This document shows, piece by piece, positions 35,523-46,031 of a stretch of DNA of 46,031 nucleotides. The DNA comes from Propionivibrio limicola (GTDB taxonomy: Bacteria; Pseudomonadota; Gammaproteobacteria; Burkholderiales; Rhodocyclaceae). The position numbers were made by a program, and so were the translations under genes. The number at the start of each line of letters is the position of its first letter. The stretch's first letter is position 1. The notes beneath the pieces were generated by a model. That model saw only the letters and a list, made by a program, of their open reading frames with translations. It did not search any database and was not told where the DNA came from. The stretch spans positions 1 through 46,031 of the forward strand of contig NZ_SSSR01000023.1 in the NCBI RefSeq assembly GCF_009469695.1, read 5' to 3'.

Positions 35523-36278
35523 ATGTGGAACCGGCCGCAACTGATGACTGCTGTTTCCGACCTGCTCTATCTGGCAGGTGCGGCGGCATTGGTTGTCGCT
35601 GGCGTACTGTGGGTGGCGCGGCTGCCGTTGTTCCCCATTCGCGAAGTGGTGGTGACGAATACGTTGCGCGAAGTGCGGCGCGTCGAACTGGAACGCTTGA
35701 TGGCGACGCGACTGAGCGGAAACTTCTTCAGCGTCGATGTGGAGCGTGTGCGCAAGTCGCTCGAGGAACTGCCTTGGGTGCGCCGTGCGCAGGTGCGCCG
35801 GCAGTGGCCGTCACGCATCGAGGTCGGGATCGAGGAGCACGTGCCGGTGGCATTCTGGGGTTCGGCGACGGGCCAGTTGGTGAACTCGCACGGCGAGATC
35901 TTTGCGGCGGCCATGAGTGTGACGCCGGAAGAGGCGATGCCGGTGCTGACTGGGCCGACAGGGTTCGTGACCGAGATGCTCGATTTTTATCATCAGGCGC
36001 AGGGCGTCCTGAAACCGACCGGGCGGGTGCCGCGTGCCTTGAACGTCTCGCCGCGTCTGGCCGTGCAGCTGCGACTCGACGACGGCATGCTCGTCGAACT
36101 GGGCCGCGAACAGGCCAAGGTGCCTCTGCGCGGTCGGCTCGCGCGCTTTGTCGAGTACTACAACAGTGTGATGGCGGTCGCCAATGCGCGGCCGGCAACG
36201 GTGGATTTGCGGTATCCGAACGGATTTGCGCTGCACATCGCAGCGACGCAGGCAATTGAAGGAAAAGGGAAACCATGA
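35523..36278 (+). CDS. ftsQ: Cell division protein FtsQ
   Basis: A 251-residue bitopic divisome protein linking FtsBL to the early ring. A short cytoplasmic part, one membrane helix at about 11-33, a POTRA domain at about 37-105 (PIREVVVTNTLREVRRVELE, then LPWVRRAQVRRQWPSRIEV), and the periplasmic beta domain ending DLRYPNGFALHI. It overlaps ftsA by 4 bases. Confidence 0.95.
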   Translation: MWNRPQLMTAVSDLLYLAGAAALVVAGVLWVARLPLFPIREVVVTNTLREVRRVELERLMATRLSGNFFSVDVERVRKSLEELPWVRRAQVRRQWPSRIEVGIEEHVPVAFWGSATGQLVNSHGEIFAAAMSVTPEEAMPVLTGPTGFVTEMLDFYHQAQGVLKPTGRVPRALNVSPRLAVQLRLDDGMLVELGREQAKVPLRGRLARFVEYYNSVMAVANARPATVDLRYPNGFALHIAATQAIEGKGKP

Positions 36279-37504
36279 GCAGGGATAGCAAGGAACTCAT
36301 CGTCGGCCTCGATATCGGCACGACCAAGATCGTGGCGCTGGTCGCTGAAGTCACGCCCGAGGGGCGGCTTAACATCATCGGCATGGGGTCGCAGGATTCG
36401 CGCGGGCTGCGCAAGGGCGTCGTCGTCAATATCGAGGACACCGTGGCCGCCATTTCGCGCGTCATCCAGGAGGTCGAGCTGATGGCCGACTGTCAGGTCA
36501 AGGATGTCTATACGGGCATCGCCGGCAGCCACATCAAGAGCTTCAACTCGAACGGCATGGTGGCGATCAAGGACAAGGAAGTGACGCCGATGGACATTGA
36601 GCGCGTCGTCGAAACGGCGCGCGCCATGCCGATTCCGGCCGATCAGGAAATCCTGCACATCCTGACGCAGGAATTCATCATCGACGATCAGGACGGCATC
36701 CGCGAGCCGATCGGCATGAGCGGCTTCCGTCTCGAAGTGAAGGTGCATATCGTCACCGGCGCCGTTTCTGCCGCGCAGAATATCGTCAAGTGTGTGCGCC
36801 GCTGCGGGCTGGAGGTCAACGACCTCGTGCTGCAGCCGCTGGCCTCGAGTTTCGCCGTGCTGTCCGAGGACGAGAAGGATCTCGGCGTCTGTCTGATCGA
36901 CATCGGCGGTGGCACCACTGACATTGCCGTGTGGACGCAGGGCGCCATCCGCCATACCTCGGTGATTCCGATCGCCGGCGACCAGATCACCAACGATATC
37001 GCCATGGCGCTGCGCACGCCGACGCGCGAAGCCGAGGAGATTAAGTGCAAGTACGGCTATGCGCTCGCCGATCTGGCCGATCCCGAGGACGTGCTCGATG
37101 TGGCCGGCGTGGATGATCGTCCGTCGCGCAAGTTGTCGCGCCGGGCGCTGGCCGACGTGATCCAGCCACGTGTCGAGGAATTGTTCGAGCTGGTGCAGGC
37201 CGAACTGCGCCGTTCCGGCTTCGAGGAAGTCTTGTCGTCGGGCCTCGTGATTACCGGCGGCTCGGCGGTGATGCCGGGAATGATCGAACTGGGTGAGGAG
37301 GTTTTCCACATGCCGGTTCGCCTCGGCTGCCCCAAATACAACGGCGCGCTGGCCGACGTCGTGCAGGCCCCACGCTTTGCGGCGGCCTGCGGGCTGCTGC
37401 TCGAAGCGCAGACGCAGCGCAAGCGCGGCATGAAAGTGCGCGAGACGCGCGACGTCAAACAAGTTTTTGGACGTATGAAGTCCTGGTTTGAAAAGAATTT
37501 CTGA
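36275..37504 (+). CDS. ftsA: Cell division protein FtsA
   Basis: A 409-residue actin-like ATPase that tethers FtsZ to the membrane. The phosphate-1 loop VGLDIGTTKIVALVAE, the second phosphate loop CLIDIGGGTTDIAVWT and the adenosine motif VITGGSAVMPGM are intact. The last residues FGRMKSWFEKNF form the amphipathic membrane-binding helix. It overlaps ftsQ and precedes ftsZ by 45 bases. Confidence 0.97.
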   Translation: MSRDSKELIVGLDIGTTKIVALVAEVTPEGRLNIIGMGSQDSRGLRKGVVVNIEDTVAAISRVIQEVELMADCQVKDVYTGIAGSHIKSFNSNGMVAIKDKEVTPMDIERVVETARAMPIPADQEILHILTQEFIIDDQDGIREPIGMSGFRLEVKVHIVTGAVSAAQNIVKCVRRCGLEVNDLVLQPLASSFAVLSEDEKDLGVCLIDIGGGTTDIAVWTQGAIRHTSVIPIAGDQITNDIAMALRTPTREAEEIKCKYGYALADLADPEDVLDVAGVDDRPSRKLSRRALADVIQPRVEELFELVQAELRRSGFEEVLSSGLVITGGSAVMPGMIELGEEVFHMPVRLGCPKYNGALADVVQAPRFAAACGLLLEAQTQRKRGMKVRETRDVKQVFGRMKSWFEKNF

Positions 37505-37549
37505 ACATCATCGGAACACTACCAACAGTTTTTTGCGGAGGAGAAGGCC

Positions 37550-38734
37550 ATGTTTGAAATCATCGAGAAAGAAGAAACAAGCGATGTGGAAACCGTGATC
37601 AAGGTGATTGGCGTCGGCGGTGCCGGCGGCAATGCCGTCGATCACATGATTCGTGAGGGCGTCATGGGCGTCGAGTTCCTCGCCGCCAATACCGATGCGC
37701 AGGCGCTGGGCCGCAGCGTTGCGCACAAGAAGCTGCGCCTCGGCAAGTCCGGGCTCGGTGCCGGCGCCAAGCCGGAAGCTGGCCGTGGTGCCGCGCTGGA
37801 AGAGCGGGAGCTGATTGCGGAATCGCTCAAGGGCGCGCACATGGTCTTCATTACCGCCGGCATGGGCGGTGGCACGGGTACCGGTGCCGCGCCGATCGTC
37901 GCCGAAGTGGCGCGCGAACTGGGTATCCTGACCGTTGCCGTGGTCACCAAGCCGTTCGAATTCGAAGGCAAGCGCCTGAAGATCGCCGATGCCGGGATTG
38001 CCGAACTGCAGAAGAACGTCGACTCGCTGATCGTCATCCTCAATGACCGTCTGATGGACGTGCTCGGCGAAGACGTTTCGATGGACGAAGCCTTCAAGGC
38101 GGCCGACAACGTCCTGCGCAACGCCGTCGGCGGCATCGTCGAAATCATCAACTATCCGGGCCTCGTCAACGTCGACTTCGAAGACGTGCGCACGGTCATG
38201 GGCGAAATGGGCATGGCGATGATGGGGTCGGCGAGTGCTTCCGGCGTCGATCGCGCCCGCATTTCCGCCGAACAGGCGGTTGCTTCGCCGCTGCTCGAAG
38301 GCGTGCATCTCTCCGGCGCCAAGGGCGTCCTCGTCAACATCACGGCGACGCGCGGCCTGAAGATGAAGGAAGTGAATGAAGTGATGAGCACCATTCGCGA
38401 ATTCGCGGCCGAGGATGCGCACATCATTTTCGGTGCCGTCTACGACGAGTCGATGGGCGAGGAAATCCGCGTTACCGTCGTGGCCACCGGCCTTGGCCAG
38501 GCGCAGGCACGCCGCCAGGGCTTTACGGTCGTCGAAACGCCGACGATGCAGGCGACTGGCACGGACGGTCTGTTCGCCCAGTCGGCGCAAGGGATCGACT
38601 ACAGCCAGCTTGATGTGCCGGCGATTGTCCGCAATGGCCGCAGCAACCGTAACAGCTCGACCGTCGAAGCGCTGGCCAATAGCGGCATCGATCGCTATGA
38701 CATCCCGGCCTTCCTGAGAAAACAGGCCGACTAA
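37550..38734 (+). CDS. ftsZ: Cell division protein FtsZ
   Basis: A 394-residue tubulin-like GTPase that forms the Z ring. GVGGAGGNAVDHMI binds nucleotide near the N-terminus. The tubulin signature GGGTGTG lies at 106-112, and the T7-loop region NVDFEDVRTVM is present. A variable linker leads to the conserved C-terminal peptide YDIPAFLRKQ that binds FtsA and ZipA. A strong site GGAGGAGAAGG precedes the ATG, consistent with high expression. The terminator at 38741 ends the dcw operon. Confidence 0.98.
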   Translation: MFEIIEKEETSDVETVIKVIGVGGAGGNAVDHMIREGVMGVEFLAANTDAQALGRSVAHKKLRLGKSGLGAGAKPEAGRGAALEERELIAESLKGAHMVFITAGMGGGTGTGAAPIVAEVARELGILTVAVVTKPFEFEGKRLKIADAGIAELQKNVDSLIVILNDRLMDVLGEDVSMDEAFKAADNVLRNAVGGIVEIINYPGLVNVDFEDVRTVMGEMGMAMMGSASASGVDRARISAEQAVASPLLEGVHLSGAKGVLVNITATRGLKMKEVNEVMSTIREFAAEDAHIIFGAVYDESMGEEIRVTVVATGLGQAQARRQGFTVVETPTMQATGTDGLFAQSAQGIDYSQLDVPAIVRNGRSNRNSSTVEALANSGIDRYDIPAFLRKQAD

Positions 38735-38740
38735 AAAAGG

Positions 38741-38773
38741 AAACGCCCCGGCCTCCGCACCGGGGGGCGTTTA
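38741..38773 (+). terminator. Terminator of the dcw operon
   Basis: AAACGCCCCGG pairs with CCGGGGGGCGTTT across an 8-base loop, 7 bases after the ftsZ stop. The tail is a short TTTATAAA. Confidence 0.8.
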
Positions 38774-38878
38774 TAAACCTTTACTCCGCATGGTGGGAGT
38801 TGCCGTGGTCGCGACGCGTGGCGTGCATGCTACAATGCGTGTCCCGGTAATTCCCTGTTTTTTCAAGCAGATACAGCC

Positions 38879-39814
38879 ATGCTCAAGCAGCGTACCCTCA
38901 AGTCACTGATCCGCGCCTCCGGCGTCGGATTGCACTCCGGCATCAAGGTCAACATGACGCTGCGCCCGGCGGCGCCCGATACGGGCATCGTTTTCCGGCG
39001 CGTCGATCTCGATCCGATTGTCGATCTGCCCGCATCGGCGCTCGAAGTCGGCGATACGCGCATGTGTTCGTGCCTTGAACGCGGTCAAGCCAAGGTGGGG
39101 ACGATCGAGCATCTCATGTCGGCTCTGGCCGGTCTCGGCATCGATAACGCCTATGTCGACCTCGACGCGGCGGAAGTGCCGATTCTCGACGGATCCGCGT
39201 CACCCTTCGTGTTTCTCATCCAGTCGGCGGGTATCGAGGAGCAACCCGCGCCGAAGAAATTCATCCGCGTCAAACGGCTGATCGAAGTGCGCGAGAGCGA
39301 CAAAGCAGGCGAAAAGTGGGCGCGCTTCGAACCGTACAACGGCTACAAGCTGAATTTCTCCATCGTTTTCAATCATCCGGCTATCGACCGCACCGGGCAG
39401 CAGGTTACCTTCGATTTTTCCGATCACTCCTACGTGCGCGAAATCGCGCGCGCGCGCACCTTTGGCTTCATGCAGGAGGTCGAATGGCTGCGCGAGAACG
39501 GGCTGGCCCAGGGCGGCGGCCTCGATAACGCCGTTGTGCTCGACGAATACCGCGTGCTCAATGCCGATGGCTTGCGCTACAGCGACGAATTCGTGAAGCA
39601 CAAGGTGCTCGACGCCATCGGCGACCTGTATCTCCTCGGCCACCCGCTGCTGGCGTCGTTCACGGCGCACAAATCCGGCCATGCGTTGAACAACCTTCTA
39701 GCGCGCGAACTGCTGGCCAACCCCGATTCTTGGGAGTTCGTGACCTTCGAGGACGAGGCGCAGGCGCCGGCCAACGTGATGCGCTGGCTGGCGCAACCGG
39801 CTGCCGCGGCGTGA
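38879..39814 (+). CDS. lpxC: UDP-3-O-acyl-N-acetylglucosamine deacetylase
   Basis: A 311-residue zinc enzyme for the committed step of lipid A synthesis. Metal ligands are visible: His78 in TIEHLMSAL, and His241 and Asp245 in [10 protein letters not shown]. The catalytic histidine is His268 in HKSGHALN. The gene starts after the ftsZ terminator, with TACAATG at 38830 as a possible -10, and precedes a small membrane-protein gene. Confidence 0.97.
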   Translation: MLKQRTLKSLIRASGVGLHSGIKVNMTLRPAAPDTGIVFRRVDLDPIVDLPASALEVGDTRMCSCLERGQAKVGTIEHLMSALAGLGIDNAYVDLDAAEVPILDGSASPFVFLIQSAGIEEQPAPKKFIRVKRLIEVRESDKAGEKWARFEPYNGYKLNFSIVFNHPAIDRTGQQVTFDFSDHSYVREIARARTFGFMQEVEWLRENGLAQGGGLDNAVVLDEYRVLNADGLRYSDEFVKHKVLDAIGDLYLLGHPLLASFTAHKSGHALNNLLARELLANPDSWEFVTFEDEAQAPANVMRWLAQPAAAA

Positions 39815-39818
39815 CGCC

Positions 39819-40019
39819 ATGTGGCTGATGCGTTTGCTGGCCGTGCTGACGGCCATCGGCATTGCCGGCAGCGTTCTCTGCTACCTCTTTACCAACGACC
39901 GGCGTTATCTCCGTTTGGCGTCGCGGCTATTCCGCTTCACGCTGATTGCGGTGCTTCTGTTCTTCGGCCTGCTGATCCTGGAACGGGTCGCCGTTATTCC
40001 CCTTGTTATTCCTTTTTAG
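39819..40019 (+). CDS. Small two-helix membrane protein, hypothetical
   Basis: A 66-residue protein of two hydrophobic segments (about residues 3-24 and 39-64) joined by a basic loop TNDRRYLRLASRLFRF. I do not know a family. It begins 4 bases after the lpxC stop and is probably translated with it. Its 3' end overlaps that of the convergent DUF721 gene by 14 bases. Confidence 0.65.
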   Translation: MWLMRLLAVLTAIGIAGSVLCYLFTNDRRYLRLASRLFRFTLIAVLLFFGLLILERVAVIPLVIPF

Positions 40020-40443
40020 CGGCCCGATCGAGCAGGTGGGCGAGCGCGGTGCGCAACGGCGAGTCGCCGGGTAACGTTTCGCGCAAGCTGTCCAGTGTCC
40101 GGCTGGTGGCGGCACTCAACGGCTTCAGCGTGCACGTGTCCAGCGGCCGGTCGGTCAATGCTGTGTGCACCTTGACCTGCACGCCGTTGCACTCGATGCC
40201 CTTCTTGATGAACCCGGCCGTCAATGTTGGCGCCAACTGGCGCAACTTGGCGGCGACGGCTCCGCTGTTGGCGTGGATGACGATGGTTCCCGACTTGTAG
40301 TTGGCGAGCGAACTCGACTGGGCGAGGTGGGCCGGTGCCAATTGCTGGTAGAGATGCGCGAGCTTCATCAGCAAACGGGCGTGCGCGATCACCTTGGTGG
40401 CTCCATCCGGTGTGTCGAGATAATCGTCGAGGGTGTTTGGCAT
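40006..40443 (-). CDS. DUF721 / DciA-like protein
   Basis: A 145-residue protein resembling the DUF721 family, which includes DciA, the loader/regulator of the replicative helicase in bacteria lacking DnaC. The KH-like core is visible: [40 protein letters not shown] in outline, followed by a basic strand VQVKVH. I used ATG 40443 ([11 protein letters not shown]). The frame to 40614 would extend over the secA promoter. It is divergent from secA and convergent with the gene after lpxC. Confidence 0.8.
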   Translation of the reverse strand: MPNTLDDYLDTPDGATKVIAHARLLMKLAHLYQQLAPAHLAQSSSLANYKSGTIVIHANSGAVAAKLRQLAPTLTAGFIKKGIECNGVQVKVHTALTDRPLDTCTLKPLSAATSRTLDSLRETLPGDSPLRTALAHLLDRAAKKE

Positions 40444-40558
40444 GGGTGTGTCGGGGGCGAGAGGGGCGCTATTATCGCCCTGGAATCCCCATCGGGAAAG
40501 GCTGAGGCCGGGGCCGCGTGTTAGAATCGCGCCTTTCCATTCGCCTGAGTTATCCAGA

Positions 40559-43282
<2,724 letters not shown>

Positions 43283-43303
43283 CGTTTAATCATTAACCGC
43301 ATT

Positions 43304-43400
43304 CGACGCAGAGGGCGCAGAGATACGGAGAACGCAGAGTTCTTCCCGGTTTTCTCTGTGCCCTCTGCGTATCTATGTATTTCTGAGATCTCTGTGTTGA
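43304..43400. repeat. CGCAGAG-rich inverted repeat between secA and argJ
   Basis: Units CGCAGAGGGCGCAGAG and CGCAGAG face CTCTGTGCCCTCTGCG across a short loop, with further partly matching arms outside. It is followed by GAAAGAGGTAAG immediately before the argJ start. It belongs to the same family as 34499-34580. Confidence 0.8.
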
Positions 43401-43413
43401 AAGAGGTAAGAAC

Positions 43414-44652
43414 ATGACCGTCAATTACGCCACCCCCGCTCCCGAAGCTCTTTTCCCCGTTGCCGGCGTTGCGCTCGGCATTGCCGAGGCAGGTATCCGC
43501 AAGGCCGACCGCCGCGACCTGACGCTGATCGCGCTCGAACCCGGTTGCACCGTCGCCGGCGTGTTCACTGAAAACCGCTTCTGCGCGGCGCCGGTGCAGC
43601 TGTGCCGCAAGCATCTCGGCGCGGGCAGCGAAATCCGTGCCCTCGTCATCAACACCGGCATCGCCAACGCCGGCACTGGCGAGCCCGGCCTGCTGGCTGC
43701 ACAGGAAACGTGCGCCGCCGTCGGCCAGCTGATCGGTGTCAAGCCGGAGCAAGTGCTGCCGTTTTCCACCGGCGTCATTCTCGAACCGCTGCCCGTCGAT
43801 CGCCTGATCGCCGGGCTGCCGAAATGCAAGTCCGACCTCCAGGCCGACAACTGGCACAGCGCCGCGCACGGCATCATGACGACCGACACGGTGGCCAAAG
43901 CCGCCTCGCGCCGTATCGAAATCAACGGCAAAACGGTGACGATCACCGGCATCAGCAAGGGCGCCGGCATGATCAAGCCGAACATGGCGACCATGCTTGG
44001 CTTCGTCGCCACCGATGCCGGCATCGCCGCGCCGCTACTGCAACAACTCGTGCGCGAAGCCGCCGACGAATCGTTCAACTGCATCACCGTCGATGGCGAT
44101 ACCTCGACCAACGACTCCTTCATCCTGATCGCTTCCGGCCAATCGGGCGTCAGCTTCGCTGATGCCAGTGCGGCAGGCTACGCCGAACTGCGCGCCGCGA
44201 TCATCGCCCTCGCGCGCGAACTCGCCCAAGCCATCGTCCGTGACGGCGAAGGCGCCACCAAGTTCATCACCATCGCCGTCGAAGGCGGCAAGGACCGCGA
44301 CGAGTGCAAGAAAGTCGGCTACGCCGTCGGTCACTCGCCACTCGTCAAAACCGCCTTCTTCGCCTCCGACCCCAACCTCGGCCGCATCCTCGCCGCCATC
44401 GGCTACGCGCAGATCGACGCGCTCAACGTCGACACCATCCGCGTCTGGCTCGGCAGCGCCGGCGAAGAGGTGCTGGTTGCCGAAAAAGGCGGCCGTGCCG
44501 CTGCCTACCGCGAGGAAGACGGCGCCCGCATCATGCAGGCGCAGGAAATCACCATCCGCATCGACCTCGCGCGCGGCAACGCCCGCGGCAACGTCTACAC
44601 CTGCGATTTTTCGTACGACTACGTGAAAATCAACGCCGACTACCGGAGCTAG
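43414..44652 (+). CDS. argJ: Bifunctional ornithine acetyltransferase / N-acetylglutamate synthase
   Basis: A 412-residue enzyme that recycles acetyl groups in arginine synthesis. It is made as a precursor that cleaves itself at a threonine. The cleavage motif [16 protein letters not shown] places the nucleophile at Thr193. [17 protein letters not shown] and [15 protein letters not shown] are conserved segments. The upstream region is the CGCAGAG repeat, and an AGAGGTAAG ribosome site precedes the ATG. Confidence 0.97.
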   Translation: MTVNYATPAPEALFPVAGVALGIAEAGIRKADRRDLTLIALEPGCTVAGVFTENRFCAAPVQLCRKHLGAGSEIRALVINTGIANAGTGEPGLLAAQETCAAVGQLIGVKPEQVLPFSTGVILEPLPVDRLIAGLPKCKSDLQADNWHSAAHGIMTTDTVAKAASRRIEINGKTVTITGISKGAGMIKPNMATMLGFVATDAGIAAPLLQQLVREAADESFNCITVDGDTSTNDSFILIASGQSGVSFADASAAGYAELRAAIIALARELAQAIVRDGEGATKFITIAVEGGKDRDECKKVGYAVGHSPLVKTAFFASDPNLGRILAAIGYAQIDALNVDTIRVWLGSAGEEVLVAEKGGRAAAYREEDGARIMQAQEITIRIDLARGNARGNVYTCDFSYDYVKINADYRS

Positions 44653-44698
44653 GCCAACAGCGAATTCAACGAATTCAACGAAATCCAGCGAAGTACAC

Positions 44699-44724
44699 AA
44701 AGCCCGCGTAAAACCGGGCTTTTT
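44699..44724. terminator. Terminator after argJ
   Basis: AAAGCCCG and CGGGCTTTTT form an 8-bp stem with T-tracts in both directions. It can serve argJ and the converging DUF2339 gene. Confidence 0.88.
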
Positions 44725-44861
44725 CACATCAGCAGGCTCGACAGCTGCTCCCGGGGGATGCAGCGGTTGCGTGTCCGGGTCGAATGACCCAGAGCCCGCC
44801 GATTTTCCACCTCGCTAAGCTGATCTGTCGTGGGGCAGGGGAAGTTGTCTGGTTCGACCGA

Positions 44862-45890
44862 CTACCACCGGCCCGGCTCGCGCTTGCGTGGTTGTGGCAC
44901 CATCTGCAACGGACGTGCGACGTCCTCCAGTTCCCGCTGCCATGCGGCGCGCCGCACATCTTCCGCCACATGACGCTCCAGCCGTACTTGCCGCAGACGC
45001 AACTGTTTGTGCCAGATTGCCGCCGACAAGGCGATGATGATGGCGCCGCCAAGCAGCACCAGCCATAGCCCGTTGATTCCATCCGGCGCGGCCCGGCGGC
45101 GTGGCGCTGCCGGGCGCACCGGCTCCGACGCCGCCGCATCCTGACGCTCACTCGCCGCCCCGGCATCGGGCGCTGCTGCTGCCGCGCTGGCGGCCTCAGG
45201 CGATTTTTCCTTACCGGCCACCTCTGCCAGTTGGCCAGTCTCCTGGCTCTCGGAGTCACCGGCCGGCCGCACACCCCGTTCGCCGGAACGCTCCGCCGGC
45301 CCGCGTTCCGCCTTGGGCGGCATCGGTGCGAACCACGCCACCGCCATGAACACAAGGCCCGCCGCAATGAAGGCGAAAATATTGCCGAGCTGGCCAAGGG
45401 CGCCGAAGTCGAACAGCACCAGCTTCAGCGCTGCCGCCAGCAGAAGCACCGAGCCGATGCTCCACAGCGAACGCGAAGCGCGGCGCGTGCCCCACCACGC
45501 CAGCCCGGCGCCGAAGATCACCCACATCAGCGACGCCACGGCGGGCAGCTGCATCCGGTAGATATCCGACGCATCCATGACCGGGATATCCGGTCCGAAA
45601 ACGCGCAGGATCATCGCCTGCAGGTAAAAGGCGACGGCCATCACGAACAGCGCCCCCATGCCAAAGCCGATCTCGTCCTCCTCCCGGCTATAGCGATTGA
45701 AATAGACGATCAGGTAAGCCAGCGCCAGCGTCTCAAACAGCACCGGCCACACCCCGCGCTCGATATAAAAGAGCGTCACGCCAAGCAGCGCGAAGGCGAT
45801 GAAGCACACATGCATCGGCTGAATCCACTCGTTCCAGCGCGGGCTGGAACGCAACCAGAGCCGCGCCGCCAAACCACCGAGCGCCGCCCC
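44862..45890 (-). pseudogene. DUF2339 membrane protein, N-terminal part removed by IS
   Basis: The remaining 342 C-terminal codons of a large multi-pass inner-membrane protein. Several hydrophobic segments (CFIAFALLGVTLFYIERG, ALAYLIVYFNR, FVMAVAFYLQAMILRVFG) and the signature LWSIGSVLLLAAALKLVLFD, then FAPMPPK, match the DUF2339 C-terminus. An Ala/Pro/Glu-rich linker and one last helix (LWLVLLGGAIIIALSAAIW) follow. Intact family members are much longer. The frame enters IS sequence at 45891 and a chance start there would give a fusion, but the native N-terminus is lost. Confidence 0.82.
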
Positions 45891-46031
45891 TGTCAACGGC
45901 GATTCAAAACTGATACAGATTTTTGTTGGGCAGCGATTCAAAACTGACACACCCCGGACACTTCATTTGCGCTGATCGCGTTGCCGAGAGGGAGGGGCGA
46001 AGGCCCGACCGGAAGGCGGCGCGATCAGCGC
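45891..46031. mobile_element. IS21-like element terminus (right copy, inverted relative to the left)
   Basis: The exact reverse complement of 1-141, beginning TGTCAACGGCG at 45891 and ending in the same 12-bp hairpin (45969-45980 with 46020-46031). The element's body lies outside the window. It breaks the DUF2339 gene. Both copies present the same terminus inwards, so the two IS elements are in opposite orientation. Confidence 0.75.

Overview
The window is a stretch of a GC-rich betaproteobacterial chromosome. The order alaS, rhlE, the yraN/diaA/dolP group, rnpB, a complete dcw (division and cell wall) cluster from mraZ to ftsZ, then lpxC, secA and argJ is typical of Betaproteobacteria. Rhodocyclales is my best guess, but that is inference from gene order and composition only. 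The protein-coding part from 10.1 kb to 45 kb is ordinary, densely packed housekeeping DNA.

Both window ends (1-141 and 45891-46031) carry the same 141-base terminus of an IS21-like insertion sequence, in inverted orientation. Each copy breaks a host gene: a UPF0489/peptide-arginase-like gene at the left and a DUF2339 membrane-protein gene at the right. The window is therefore probably an assembly contig cut at repeated IS copies.

The unusual part is 1623-9825, an 8.2-kb integrated element flanked by 54-bp direct repeats. The right repeat is the 3' half of an intact tRNA-Lys(CUU) gene and the left one is a detached copy of that half. The element carries a very large family-B DNA polymerase with exonuclease and polymerase motifs, a uracil-DNA-glycosylase-like gene (split by an IS5/IS903-type insertion), a PIN-toxin/HTH-antitoxin pair, one orphan gene, a duplicated 240-bp block with strong dyads, and recurrent short motifs. 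PolB plus UDG-like protein plus tRNA-anchored direct repeats is the architecture of pipolins, the elements that encode primer-independent PolB. No integrase is visible, the target is tRNA-Lys, and the polymerase has a long extra C-terminal region, so this looks like a minimal, divergent or decaying pipolin-like element.

Right of the element come two tandem tRNA-Lys genes with a near-consensus sigma-70 promoter, then alaS, the RNA helicase rhlE, and a leftward group (nitroreductase, rfaE2, dolP, diaA, HIRAN protein, yraN) that diverges from rsmI. Next are pyrC, a small lipoprotein, rnpB and an AEC-family transporter. The dcw operon (21.9-38.7 kb) starts with three 10-bp-spaced MraZ boxes and runs with 1- to 4-bp gene overlaps through mraZ, rsmH, ftsL, ftsI, murE, murF, mraY, murD, ftsW, murG, murC, ddlB, ftsQ, ftsA and ftsZ, supplying lipid II synthesis, its polymerisation and the Z ring. 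lpxC, a small membrane protein, a DUF721 protein, secA and argJ close the region. Two related CGCAGAG-rich hairpin repeats sit directly upstream of ddlB and argJ.
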